DNA of 39,771 nucleotides from Candidatus Caccousia avicola (lineage in GTDB: Bacteria; Bacillota; Clostridia; Oscillospirales; Acutalibacteraceae). Position numbers and translations under genes: made by a program. The notes beneath the pieces are model-generated. The model had not been told where the DNA came from and did no database searches. It was given only the letters and a program-made list of their open reading frames with translations. Shown here in pieces: positions 7,562 to 15,542 of this stretch; within the stretch, counting starts at the first letter, position 1; each line of letters begins with the position of its first letter. The stretch spans positions 1 through 39,771 of the forward strand of contig DVGZ01000014.1 in NCBI GenBank assembly GCA_018712435.1, read 5' to 3'.

Positions 7562-8608
7562 ATGTATCCATATCCTTACCAGCCGGGCGGTTCTCCCGCC
7601 CCCAATTTCCCCAGCAGGCCGGGAGCACCGGGAGCGCCCGCGTGGCGGCCCGATCCCTACCGGGAGGAGCTGTTCCGGGCACAGACCGCGGAGCAGCGCA
7701 TCCTGCGCCGCCGCAGCTCATGGACGGGCTGGGCCGTGCTGGCTTCCCTCCTGCTGCTCAATGTGCTGTTTACCGGCTGCTTTCTGCTTCTGCCAACCGC
7801 GGAAAACAGCGCGGCCTATTTTATGGAAGTCACCTTCGCCTACACAATCAGCTTTGCGCTGTCGGCGCTTCTGCTTGCCAAGGCGCTGAATATGCCGCTG
7901 GACGCGGCTTTGCCCATGCAGAAAACGGGGGTGCTCACGGCGATTGCCGCCGTGTTGTTCGGAGCGGCCGCGTGTAATCTGGCTAATTATCCGGCCAACA
8001 TTGTGGCAATGCTGCTTGACTCCGCGGGACTGAGCGGAGCTGTGCCGGAATACGGGGTGGACGGTTCGCCGCTGACGAGCGTGTTCCTTGTCCTGGCAAG
8101 CTGTGTCGTTCCCGCGCTGGTGGAGGAATTCCTGTATCGCGGCGTGATTCTGCGCGCGCTCATGCGCTTCGGCACAGGCTTTGCGATCCTCACGTCTTCG
8201 CTGCTGTTTGCCCTCATGCACGGCAATCTGTCGCAGATTATTTTCGCGTTTCCGCTCGGTCTGCTCTTTGCCATCCTGGTGGTGCGCACGGGAAATCTGT
8301 GGATCACGATCGTGGTTCATTTCCTGAACAATTTCCTGTCTTCGCTCTATCTGATTGTGAGCGCGACAGCCGGGACGCAGGCGGCAGAGCTGTACTCCAC
8401 CATCTTCCCGCCGGTGCTTTGGGCGCTTGGCGCGGTGGGGCTGGCGTACCTTCTGATTCACTCGCGCGGGACATTTTTCCGCCTGAGCCCGCCCCGCACC
8501 CTTCTGCCGAATTCGATGAAAGCGTCCGGTTTCTTTGGAAATCCGGGTGTTATTCTGTTTCTGTGCTACACGGCGTTCAGCTGTGTCCTGTATCTGATTC
8601 CGTCATGA
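7562..8608 (+). CDS. CPBP-family intramembrane glutamic protease (Rce1-like)
   Basis: The protein has 348 residues and follows AAGGGGG. The first 50 residues are soluble and Pro-rich (YPYPYQPGG, APNFPSRPG), followed by about eight hydrophobic segments. The CPBP/Abi motifs are in order: EEFLYRG near residues 187-193, FALMHGN near 218-224 and HFLNN near 255-259, which form the catalytic Glu/His/Asn site in this family. Substrates of bacterial CPBP proteins are mostly unknown; some protect against bacteriocins or process membrane proteins. Its stop overlaps the start of tadA (ATGA at 8605-8608), so the two are translationally coupled. Confidence 0.9.
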   Translation: MYPYPYQPGGSPAPNFPSRPGAPGAPAWRPDPYREELFRAQTAEQRILRRRSSWTGWAVLASLLLLNVLFTGCFLLLPTAENSAAYFMEVTFAYTISFALSALLLAKALNMPLDAALPMQKTGVLTAIAAVLFGAAACNLANYPANIVAMLLDSAGLSGAVPEYGVDGSPLTSVFLVLASCVVPALVEEFLYRGVILRALMRFGTGFAILTSSLLFALMHGNLSQIIFAFPLGLLFAILVVRTGNLWITIVVHFLNNFLSSLYLIVSATAGTQAAELYSTIFPPVLWALGAVGLAYLLIHSRGTFFRLSPPRTLLPNSMKASGFFGNPGVILFLCYTAFSCVLYLIPS

Positions 8609-9105
8609 GCGGGAACGAAGCCTGGAAAGCCTTCACCCTGCCGGAACCATCCCCCGCCGCCGACGAGCGCTTTATGCGTGAGGCAATGGCGCTGGCCCGC
8701 GAAGCGGCGGCGGAGGGAGAAGTCCCGGTGGGCGCTGTGGTGGTGCGCGGAGATGAAATCGTCGGGCGGGGCCGGAACCGGCGTGAACGGGACAAAACCG
8801 CGCTTGCACATGCCGAGCTGGAAGCCATCGAGGATGCCTGCCGCACGCTGGGCGGCTGGCGGTTGTGGCAGTGTGTGCTCTATGTCACGCTGGAGCCGTG
8901 CCCGATGTGCGCGGGAGCGGTGATCAATGCCCGGATTCCGCGTGTGGTCTATGGCGCGTCGGATCCGAAGGCGGGGTCGTGCGGGTCGCTCGTCAACCTC
9001 TTTTCTCTGCCGTACAACCATCATCCGGCGGTGACGTCCGGCGTGCTGGGAGAGGAATGCGCCGCTCTCCTGCGGGAATTTTTCCGATCCCTGCGGCCGC
9101 GCTGA
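8605..9105 (+). CDS. tadA: tRNA adenosine(34) deaminase
   Basis: The protein has 166 residues when started at the ATG overlapping the previous stop. A later start at Met24 (MREAMALAREAA) would give the length more usual for the family. It converts A34 to inosine in tRNA-Arg(ACG). The zinc site is complete: HAE at residues 69-71 with the catalytic Glu71, and PCPMC with Cys99 and Cys102. The C-terminal FFRSLR resembles the tail helix of TadA. Its substrate tRNA type is the one whose 3' half forms the attachment-like scar at 380-429; the two lie close together only by coincidence as far as can be seen. Confidence 0.95.
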   Translation: MSGNEAWKAFTLPEPSPAADERFMREAMALAREAAAEGEVPVGAVVVRGDEIVGRGRNRRERDKTALAHAELEAIEDACRTLGGWRLWQCVLYVTLEPCPMCAGAVINARIPRVVYGASDPKAGSCGSLVNLFSLPYNHHPAVTSGVLGEECAALLREFFRSLRPR

Positions 9106-9139
9106 AGGACGAACGGGCCAAAACGGCGAATCGATCACA

Positions 9140-9193
9140 GCGGCCTTTGCTGTGCGGGCGTGAAAAGCCTGTGCGGGAAAAGGCCGCCTTTTT
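9140..9193 (+). terminator. Probable terminator after tadA
   Basis: GCGGCCTTT (9140-9148) pairs with AAAGGCCGC (9179-9187), followed by CTTTTT. The loop is long (about 30 bases), so this is only moderately supported. Confidence 0.5.
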
Positions 9194-9270
9194 GCGGCGG
9201 AATGACTTTTCGCATATTCCGCATTTCCTCCTCATATGTATGCAGTAACGAGATGAGGGGGAGTGGTTCC

Positions 9271-9909
9271 ATGTTCGTGGTCTCAGTCAAGACGGGAAAA
9301 AGACGGATGATTTTGGCGCTGGCGGCTGTTCTGGTGATCCTGACGGCGGCGCTTGCCGCGGGAAAGCTTTTGGGCGGCGCGCAGGCCGCGCAATCCTTGC
9401 CCGCAGGAGAGACGAACGAACAGCGGCTCGCTTTCCTTCTGGGGTATGGCTGGGAAGCGGACACCGAGGCCGTGGAGGTGCGGGAAATTACGATTCCCGA
9501 CGTGTTCGACGATGTATACCTGAAATACAACGAAGTGCAGAAGGCACAGGGCATGGATTTGGAGCGGTACCGCGGAAAGACCTGCCGCCAGTGGATTTAT
9601 AACGTCACGAATTATCCGGCGCAGGGAACGGTGCACGCCTCCCTTCTGGTGCTCGATGGGAAAATCATCGGCGGCGACCTGAGCAGTACGGAGCTGGACG
9701 GATTCCTCTGCGCGTTCAACGGCGAGGGAGCGGAGCTGCCATGGTCGGTTCCTTCCGAAATACCGGAGACAGCATCCTCCGCGTCCACGAGTGAAACGGC
9801 TTCGTCTGAGCCTGCCGCTTCCGCCGTATCCTCCGGGACGGAGAGCGCGGTTTCCGCCGCGGAAGCCGCCGCAGAACCTATCCCGGACGACGCCTGGCCG
9901 ATTGATTAA
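9271..9909 (+). CDS. DUF4830 domain protein, membrane-anchored
   Basis: The protein has 212 residues. The start at 9271 is about 9 bases after GAGGGGGA. One N-terminal transmembrane helix (about residues 12-30) is followed by a small extracytoplasmic domain (about 45-155) with the pattern LLGYGWEAD, a central ITIPDVFDDVY and VHASLLVLDGKIIGGDL, which I recognise as DUF4830, a clostridial domain of unknown role. The last 55 residues are a low-complexity Ser/Ala/Glu/Thr tail, probably disordered. No enzymatic motif is visible. Confidence 0.75.
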   Translation: MFVVSVKTGKRRMILALAAVLVILTAALAAGKLLGGAQAAQSLPAGETNEQRLAFLLGYGWEADTEAVEVREITIPDVFDDVYLKYNEVQKAQGMDLERYRGKTCRQWIYNVTNYPAQGTVHASLLVLDGKIIGGDLSSTELDGFLCAFNGEGAELPWSVPSEIPETASSASTSETASSEPAASAVSSGTESAVSAAEAAAEPIPDDAWPID

Positions 9910-10002
9910 AGAAAAGCCGGTTCCACAAAGCGCGCGCTTCCGGGGAGCGTGATTCCGGGGGCGTGTGGTTTTCCCAACAGCAGAAGCTGCCACTGAAAAC
10001 GC

Positions 10003-10096
10003 GGAGCGCATGAAAGTTTTTTGCCCAGCTTTTTTTCAAAAAAGCTGGAGGAGCGCATGAAAGTTTTTTGCCCGGCTTTTTTTCAAAAAAGCCGGA
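10003..10096. repeat. Two 47-bp tandem repeats with a covarying hairpin
   Basis: Units 10003-10049 and 10050-10096 each carry an 11-bp perfect inverted repeat: CCAGCTTTTTT/AAAAAAGCTGG in the first and CCGGCTTTTTT/AAAAAAGCCGG in the second. The one stem difference is compensated on both arms, so the hairpin, not the base sequence, has been kept. The element ends just before the ribosome site of the next gene. Confidence 0.8.
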
Positions 10097-10109
10097 AAAG
10101 GGGGAAATC

Positions 10110-10811
10110 ATGGAGAGGATTGACAAGATTCTGGCTCTGCACAATTTTGGGAGCCGGAAGGAGGTCGGGGCGCTGATCCGCAAAGGCGGCGTGACCGTGA
10201 ACGGAAGCCCCGTGAAAAAAGGAGACGAAAAGATCGACCCCGAAAGGGACGAGATCCGGGTACTGGGAGAGCCGGTGCTATTGCGGCGTCATATGGTGCT
10301 GATGATGAACAAGCCGGGCGGCGTGCTCTCCGCCTCGCGCGATCCGAAAGCGGAAACCGTGGTGGATCTGCTTCCGCCGGAGCTGTACCGGCGGGGGCTG
10401 TTCCCGGCGGGACGGCTGGACAAGGACACGGAGGGCCTGCTGATTCTGACGGACGACGGCGATCTGGCGCACCGCATGCTCGCGCCGAAAAGCCACGTTT
10501 ACAAGCTCTATCAGGCGCGTCTGGACAAGCCCGCGACACGGGAGGACGCGGCGCTTTTCGCACAGGGCCTGCGCGCCGGGGAGCTCGAATGCCTGCCCGC
10601 AGAGCTGATTCTGGGGGACGATCCGTGCGAGGTCCAGGTGCGCGTCCGGGAAGGAAAATTTCATCAGATTAAACGAATGTTTCACGCGGTAGGCAAAGAA
10701 GTGATCTACCTGAAACGGCTTGCGATCGGAAATTTGAAACTGGATCCCGCGCTTGCCCTGGGTCAGACGCGGCTTTTGACCGAGGAAGAGATTACGAAGA
10801 TTTTCGAATGA
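10110..10811 (+). CDS. 16S/23S rRNA pseudouridine synthase, RsuA/RluB family
   Basis: The protein has 233 residues and starts at ATG 10110 after AAAAGGGGGA. Residues 1-60 are an S4 RNA-binding domain (MERIDKILALHNFGSRKEVG). The catalytic domain has GRLDKDTEGLLILTDDG near residue 110, with the catalytic Asp in RLD, and the family's KFHQIKRMF motif near 185. The size and compact S4 domain fit RsuA, which modifies U516 of 16S rRNA, better than the longer RluB, but site specificity cannot be settled from sequence. Confidence 0.9.
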   Translation: MERIDKILALHNFGSRKEVGALIRKGGVTVNGSPVKKGDEKIDPERDEIRVLGEPVLLRRHMVLMMNKPGGVLSASRDPKAETVVDLLPPELYRRGLFPAGRLDKDTEGLLILTDDGDLAHRMLAPKSHVYKLYQARLDKPATREDAALFAQGLRAGELECLPAELILGDDPCEVQVRVREGKFHQIKRMFHAVGKEVIYLKRLAIGNLKLDPALALGQTRLLTEEEITKIFE

Positions 10812-10927
10812 AACCCCTATAAGCATATTTTACTAATTTGAAAAAGCAGATTTGGGATTTGTCAGATTCTCATAATGATTTTCCGTAAAGTTTGGGTAAA
10901 AAAAGCCTGTTCAATTGTCCCCGATTC

Positions 10928-10939
10928 TGGTATGATAAT
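10928..10939 (+). promoter_or_regulatory. Extended -10 promoter of the ABC ATPase gene
   Basis: TGG followed by TATGAT at 10931-10936 forms an extended -10 element; the -35 region (TTCAAT at 10910) is poor. It lies about 65 bases before the start at 11000. Confidence 0.4.
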
Positions 10940-10999
10940 TACAGTTCCGGCGGTCCAATTGGGGGCTGCGATATAACGCTTTGATTCAGGAGGATTATT

Positions 11000-12112
11000 A
11001 TGGCAAGCGTATCTTTGAAAAACGTCTACAAAATTTACGACGGCGGCGTAACCGCGGTTACGGACTTCAACCTGGAGATTGCTGACAAGGAGTTTATCAT
11101 CCTCGTTGGACCTTCTGGATGCGGTAAGTCCACCACCCTGAGAATGATCGCCGGTCTGGAAGAGATCAGCAAAGGCGAGCTGTACATCGGCGAGACGCTG
11201 GCAAACGACGTCGCCCCGAAGGACCGCGACATCGCCATGGTGTTCCAGAACTACGCTCTGTATCCGCATATGACCGTGTTTGATAACATGGCGTTCGGCC
11301 TGAAGCTGCGCAAGACCCCGAAGGATGAGATCAAGCGCCGCGTGGAAGAGGCTGCCCGCATTCTTGATATTTCCCACCTGCTCGACAGAAAGCCGAAGGC
11401 TCTGTCCGGCGGTCAGAGACAGCGTGTTGCGCTGGGCCGTGCTATCGTCCGTGACCCGAAGGTCTTCCTGCTTGACGAGCCGCTCTCCAACCTGGACGCT
11501 AAGCTGCGTGCTCAGATGAGAACCGAGATCTCCAAGCTGCATAAGAGACTGGGCACCACGTTCATCTATGTTACGCATGACCAGACCGAGGCTATGACCA
11601 TGGGCGACCGCATCGTGGTTATGAAGGACGGCTTCATTCAGCAGGTCGACACGCCTCAAAACCTGTACGATTATCCCTGCAACGAGTTCGTGGCCGGCTT
11701 CATGGGCTCTCCGCAAATGAACTTCATCAACGCTTCCATCGCCAAGAATGGCGCCGACTATGCTCTGACCTTCGGTCAGTACAGCATCAAGATTCCGGCC
11801 GCGAAGTACAAGGACGTGGATATGGGCGCTTATGTGGGCAAGGAAGTTGTGTTCGGTATCCGTCCTGAGGACGTGCATGACGAGCCTGATTTCCTCGCGA
11901 AGGTCAGCGACGGCATCGTTGAGGCCGACGTGGAAGTGACCGAGCTGATGGGCGCTGAAACATATCTGTACCTCACCTGCGAGGGCAACTCCATCACCGC
12001 GCGTGTTGAGCCTACCTCCACCGCGAAGGCGAACGACAAGATCAAGATTGCGTTCGACCTGAACAAGATGCACCTGTTTGACAAAGAGACGGAAAAAACC
12101 ATCCTGAACTAA
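11000..12112 (+). CDS. Multi-sugar ABC transporter ATPase (UgpC/MsmK/MsmX type), orphan
   Basis: The protein has 370 residues and a CAGGAGG ribosome site. It is the ATP-hydrolysing subunit of carbohydrate importers. Walker A GPSGCGKST (near residue 37), signature LSGGQRQRVALGRA (near 134), Walker B VFLLDEPLSNLD (near 155) and the H-loop VTHDQTEA are all intact, and a C-terminal TOBE/OB regulatory domain follows (about 240-365). No permease or solute-binding gene is nearby, and it has its own promoter and terminator. Such stand-alone copies (MsmX, MsmK) are known to serve several sugar permeases encoded elsewhere. Confidence 0.93.
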   Translation: MASVSLKNVYKIYDGGVTAVTDFNLEIADKEFIILVGPSGCGKSTTLRMIAGLEEISKGELYIGETLANDVAPKDRDIAMVFQNYALYPHMTVFDNMAFGLKLRKTPKDEIKRRVEEAARILDISHLLDRKPKALSGGQRQRVALGRAIVRDPKVFLLDEPLSNLDAKLRAQMRTEISKLHKRLGTTFIYVTHDQTEAMTMGDRIVVMKDGFIQQVDTPQNLYDYPCNEFVAGFMGSPQMNFINASIAKNGADYALTFGQYSIKIPAAKYKDVDMGAYVGKEVVFGIRPEDVHDEPDFLAKVSDGIVEADVEVTELMGAETYLYLTCEGNSITARVEPTSTAKANDKIKIAFDLNKMHLFDKETEKTILN

Positions 12113-12130
12113 GCGAGAATCCATACAGTA

Positions 12131-12177
12131 AACCGCCGCGGGACACAGTTCGCTGTGTTCCGCGGCGGCTTTTTTTG
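12131..12177 (+). terminator. Terminator after the ABC ATPase gene
   Basis: CCGCCGCGGGACACAG pairs with CTGTGTTCCGCGGCGG around TTCG, followed by eight T residues. Confidence 0.9.
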
Positions 12178-12222
12178 CGTATTCTTGATTGATGCAACGG
12201 GAGCGGATGCGTGGACAGCGGC

Positions 12223-13500
12223 TCAGGACAGATTGAGCAGCGTTTCCTCCTCCAGCTTCTTTTCCCGCCAGACGCTCGGCAGCATCCCGGTGATGCGCTT
12301 AAACACCTTGGTGAAATAGCTCTGATCCTCAAAGCCGACCAGCAGGGAAATGTCCGTCAGGCGCAGTTTGCGGTTGGTCAGAAGCTCCTTTGCCTTGTTG
12401 ACGCGGATGCGGTTCAGATATTCGTTGAAGGTAACGCCCGTTTCCTTTTTGAAGATCCGGCAGAGATACGGGGGCGTGAGGTAGACATGCTCCGCCGCCT
12501 GACGGAGTGTGATGGGTTCGCTGTAATGCTCCCCGATATACTGAATGCAGCGGTGGATGACGTTGGCGTGCTTCGCGTCGGAGAAGGTGAACAGCTCGTC
12601 CATGAAGCCGCTGAGCGCGCCGGAGAGCCAGAGACAAAGGCTGTCAATGGAATGGAAATGAATCATGCCGCTGAGAGCCTCCTGGTTCAGCCGGAGGGTG
12701 CGCTGTGGGTCCGCGCCGTTGTTGATGGCTGTGCGGGAGATCAGCACCAGAAGCTCATACACGCGGGCCTTGACCAGCTCGATGTCGGCTCCGCCCGCGA
12801 ACAGGATCGCGCCCAGAAGCTCATTGAGCAATCGCTGGGATTCCTCTCTCTCCTGCCGGGCGATGCTTTGCAGGAGTTTGCGTTCCAGCTCGAAGGGATA
12901 GTCGCGGGTATCGCCCTCCTGTTTGAGCGTTTGGATGTAGGCCGTGATCTGGCCCTGGATGGCGTCCGAACGGCGGCTTTGCAGGAGCCGGTTTTCGGCG
13001 GAGACGTTATTGAGAAAGCCCACGGCCATGAAAAGCAGCGTCGAAAGCTGGTTCACGCGTTCCGGCGCGGCAAGCGGGATCTCCTCCACCACCCGCACGG
13101 CGGCTTCCAGCGGATCCCCCGACAGGCGGGCGTTTTCGATCAGCTCACAGTCAATGAAATCCTGCCGTTCCACCATGATGAACGGGCCGACAGTGATTTT
13201 CGCCTCCGCGCCGTATTCGCTCAGAATGGGGGAGACAAAGCAGGTCAGTCCCCTGGGACAGAAGTAGATATACTTTCCCCCAAACCGCGCTGCTTCCGTC
13301 ATACCGTAAATATGCGCCCGGATGCAGCCGGTGCGGGTACCGCCCATCACCTCGCAGAGACGGCATTTCTCGCAGCTGTAGCCGAAGTCCGCAAAGGTGT
13401 TTCCCTCCTTGTCTGAAAGGGTGCAGCCCAGCCCGGTGGAGAGGGAGAAAGCCCGCGCACATTCCTCCGCCAGTTTTTTGTCAAACGCTTCCTCGCGCAT
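12223..13500 (-). CDS. PocR-domain AraC-family regulator of the corrinoid operon
   Basis: The protein has 425 residues. The start chosen is ATG at 13500 (MREEAFDKKLAEECARAFSL), 8 bases after GGAGG. The frame is open further upstream, but that part runs through the promoter. Residues about 5-160 are a PocR sensory domain with the Cys pattern CEKCRLCEVMGGTRTGC and YFCPRGLTCFVSPI. A helical linker follows, then a C-terminal AraC double helix-turn-helix (AAEHVYLTPPYLCRIFKK and ISLLVGFEDQSYFTKVFKR). It diverges from the corrinoid protein gene. PocR-AraC regulators commonly accompany corrinoid methyltransferase clusters, so it probably senses the methyl substrate and activates the operon. Confidence 0.88.
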   Translation of the reverse strand: MREEAFDKKLAEECARAFSLSTGLGCTLSDKEGNTFADFGYSCEKCRLCEVMGGTRTGCIRAHIYGMTEAARFGGKYIYFCPRGLTCFVSPILSEYGAEAKITVGPFIMVERQDFIDCELIENARLSGDPLEAAVRVVEEIPLAAPERVNQLSTLLFMAVGFLNNVSAENRLLQSRRSDAIQGQITAYIQTLKQEGDTRDYPFELERKLLQSIARQEREESQRLLNELLGAILFAGGADIELVKARVYELLVLISRTAINNGADPQRTLRLNQEALSGMIHFHSIDSLCLWLSGALSGFMDELFTFSDAKHANVIHRCIQYIGEHYSEPITLRQAAEHVYLTPPYLCRIFKKETGVTFNEYLNRIRVNKAKELLTNRKLRLTDISLLVGFEDQSYFTKVFKRITGMLPSVWREKKLEEETLLNLS

Positions 13501-13528
13501 CCGCCCCGCCTCCAGTTCTTTTTCCCTT

Positions 13529-13557
13529 ATTGTAAGGACTCTTTTTTGGAGTGTCAA
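13529..13557 (-). promoter_or_regulatory. Consensus promoter of the PocR-AraC regulator
   Basis: On the minus strand: TTGACA (13557-13552), 17 bases, TACAAT (13534-13529). The regulator start is about 29 bases downstream. Confidence 0.75.
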
Positions 13558-13573
13558 GAAAGAGGATAAAAAA

Positions 13574-13626
13574 GTACCAAAAAAATCTCTTTTGTACAAG
13601 GAAAAATCAGGAGCAGGATCTATAGT
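13574..13626 (+). promoter_or_regulatory. Possible activated promoter of the corrinoid operon
   Basis: A -10-like TATAGT (13621-13626) has no usable -35 at the correct distance. Upstream, GTAC motifs at 13574 and 13594 are spaced 20 bases, two helical turns, each in an AT-rich context. That arrangement suits an AraC-type activator binding direct half-sites. This is a suggestion only. Confidence 0.3.
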
Positions 13627-13676
13627 AAAAACACCGGAACACGGGTTGAAATTGAAAGGGAAAAGGGGAAAGCGCA

Positions 13677-14318
13677 ATGAGTATTTTGAACGAAATTTCT
13701 GAGAATCTGCAAAAGGGTAAAGCCAAGGTCGTCAAGCAGCTGGTGCAGCAGGCGATCGACGAGAAGATCCCGGTGGAAACCATCCTCAACGAGGGACTGC
13801 TCAGCGGTATGAGCATCATCGGAGAAAAATTCAAGAACAATGAAGTGTTCGTGCCGGAGGTGCTGGTGGCAGCGCGCGCGATGAACATGGGCGCGTCCCT
13901 GCTCAAGCCGCTGATGGCTGAAGCCGGCGTTGAGGCGGCGGGCAAGGTGTGCATCGGCACGGTGCGCGGCGACCTGCACGACATCGGCAAGAACCTTGTG
14001 AAGATGATGATGGAGGGCAAGGGCCTTGAGGTCATCGACCTCGGCACCGACGTTGCTCCCGAGACCTATGTGCAGACGGCGATCGAGCAGGGCTGCCAGA
14101 TCATCTGCTGCTCCGCTCTGCTGACCACCACGATGTGCGAGATGGAGAATGTCGTGAAGCAGGCCAACGAGGCCGGTATCCACGGCAAGGTTAAGATCAT
14201 GGTGGGCGGTGCGCCTGTCACCCAGGCTTTCTGCGAGCAGATCGGCGCGGACTGCTACACGCCGGACGCTGCCAGCGCTGCCGACGCCGCCGTGGCGTTC
14301 TGCAAGGCTACCGCCTGA
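13677..14318 (+). CDS. Corrinoid (cobalamin-binding) methyl carrier protein
   Basis: The protein has 213 residues and follows AAAAGGGG. Residues 1-80 form the helical N-terminal cap of methionine-synthase-type B12 proteins. Residues 90-213 are the B12-binding Rossmann domain with the DxHxxG motif (Asp99, His101, Gly104 in GTVRGDLHDIGKN); His101 would be the lower cobalt ligand. It is the size of MtaC/MtbC/MttC-type carriers, which accept a methyl group from a substrate-specific methyltransferase and pass it to a second one. It heads an operon with a UroD-like methyltransferase, DUF2284 and the activator. Confidence 0.93.
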   Translation: MSILNEISENLQKGKAKVVKQLVQQAIDEKIPVETILNEGLLSGMSIIGEKFKNNEVFVPEVLVAARAMNMGASLLKPLMAEAGVEAAGKVCIGTVRGDLHDIGKNLVKMMMEGKGLEVIDLGTDVAPETYVQTAIEQGCQIICCSALLTTTMCEMENVVKQANEAGIHGKVKIMVGGAPVTQAFCEQIGADCYTPDAASAADAAVAFCKATA

Positions 14319-14333
14319 TCGGAGGACATCAGC

Positions 14334-15362
14334 ATGAAGCGAAATATGAAGCAGTGGCTTGACACGCTGCGGGATTCCCCTGTGAAAAAAGCGATGCCGG
14401 TGCTTTCCTTCCCGGCTGTGCAGCTCATGGGAATCAGCGTGCGGGAGCTGATCTCCGACAGCGACGCGCAGGCGCGCGGGATGCAGCTTGTGGCGGAGCG
14501 CACGGACGCGGCCGCCGCGGTGAGCCTGATGGATCTCTCGCTGGAAGCGGAATGCTTCGGCTCGCAGATCCGCGTCTCCGATGACGAGGTGCCCACGGTA
14601 ACGGGTGCGGTCGTCACGGACGAGGACGAGGCGCAGGCGCTGGCTGTCCCCGCCGTGGGGGCCGGGCGCACGGGAATTTATCTGGACGCGATGAAGAAGG
14701 CGCTGGAGCGGATCCAGGATCGCCCGGTGTTTGCGGGAGGGATCGGCCCGTTCTCGCTGGCGGCACGCCTTCTGGACGTGACGGAGATCATGGTGGACTG
14801 CTACGACGAGCCGGACATGGTGCACACCGTCATGGAAAAGGCCACGCAGTTCCTCATTGCCTACTGCAAGGCCTATAAGGATCTGGGCGCGAACGGCGTG
14901 GTGATCGCGGAGCCGGTCACGGGCCTGCTCTCCCCGGCGCTCGCGGAGGAGTTTTCCGCCCCGTATGTCAAGCGCGTGGTGGACGCGGTGCAGGACGACA
15001 GCTTCCTTGTGGTGTACCACAACTGCGGAAACGCCGTCCTGTCGATGATGGATTCCATCCTCTCCACCGGCGCGGGCGCGTACCATTTCGGCAATGCCAT
15101 CGACATGGCGGACGCGCTGGCTCTTGTCCCGGCGGATACCGTGGTGATGGGCAACATCGATCCCGCCGGAGAATTCCGCAACGGAACGCCGGAGTCGATC
15201 CGGAAAGCGACGCTTGATCTGCTGGAACGCTGCGGCGGACATCCCAATTTTGTGGTTTCCTCCGGCTGCGATATTCCGCCGCTGTCCAAGTGGGAGAATA
15301 TCGACGCGTTCTTTGCCGCCGTGGCGGAGTATTACAAGCATAAAGGAGCGGAATCCGCATGA
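14334..15362 (+). CDS. UroD-family corrinoid methyltransferase (MtaA/MtbA/CmuA-like)
   Basis: The protein has 342 residues and follows CGGAGGACATCAGC. It belongs to the uroporphyrinogen-decarboxylase-like superfamily. The zinc ligands of the methyltransferase branch are visible as HNC (VVYHNCGNAV, near residue 227) and a C-terminal Cys (SSGCDIPP, near 308), the His-X-Cys...Cys pattern of MtaA/MtbA. It would move a methyl group between the corrinoid protein and a thiol, tetrahydrofolate or the substrate; direction and substrate are not known. The stop overlaps the ATG of the next, broken gene (ATGA at 15359), a sign that the operon originally held two coupled methyltransferase genes. Confidence 0.9.
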   Translation: MKRNMKQWLDTLRDSPVKKAMPVLSFPAVQLMGISVRELISDSDAQARGMQLVAERTDAAAAVSLMDLSLEAECFGSQIRVSDDEVPTVTGAVVTDEDEAQALAVPAVGAGRTGIYLDAMKKALERIQDRPVFAGGIGPFSLAARLLDVTEIMVDCYDEPDMVHTVMEKATQFLIAYCKAYKDLGANGVVIAEPVTGLLSPALAEEFSAPYVKRVVDAVQDDSFLVVYHNCGNAVLSMMDSILSTGAGAYHFGNAIDMADALALVPADTVVMGNIDPAGEFRNGTPESIRKATLDLLERCGGHPNFVVSSGCDIPPLSKWENIDAFFAAVAEYYKHKGAESA

Positions 15363-15521
15363 TATCACCAAAGGACAGGGAAATTCTGCGTGAGGTGGCA
15401 AAGCTTCAGCTGGAAGCCGCCCACAGTGAAAAGAACAAGGAGCGCGTGGAGCTCTGGAAACGCCACAACGCTTGCCGGGGCGATCATCCGTGAGGAGATT
15501 GCGAACCACTGGAAGCCCTGA
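15359..15521 (+). pseudogene. Relic of a second methyltransferase: N- and C-terminal ends joined by a deletion
   Basis: The ATG overlapping the previous stop opens a 44-codon frame (MISPKDREILREVAKLQLEA, continuing to WKRHN) that ends at 15492-15494. It reads like the beginning of a larger corrinoid-linked UroD-like methyltransferase. From about 15465 another frame reads TTLAGAIIREEIANHWKP and stops at 15519-15521, which looks like a protein C-terminus. Together they are consistent with loss of about 1 kb by an internal, frame-breaking deletion. A real short protein of 44 residues cannot be excluded, but its coding shift near 15465 argues against it. Confidence 0.6.
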
Positions 15522-15542
15522 CGGGCAGAGGAGGAAATCCGG

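Noticed and set aside
7332..7977. Overlapping GC-rich frames at 7332-7977 with repeated LPAAGA-type peptides
   Set aside because: They run through the direct repeats and into the CPBP gene in other frames, and have no ribosome site.
9106..9270. SRP RNA gene after tadA, a common position in Firmicutes
   Set aside because: The conserved SRP Alu/S-domain loop sequences are not present. The interval holds only a terminator-like hairpin.
12223..13677. The longer 484-codon version of the second PocR-AraC gene starting at 13677
   Set aside because: The extra 59 codons cover the TTGACA-17-TACAAT promoter and have no ribosome site. The ATG at 13500 has a good one.
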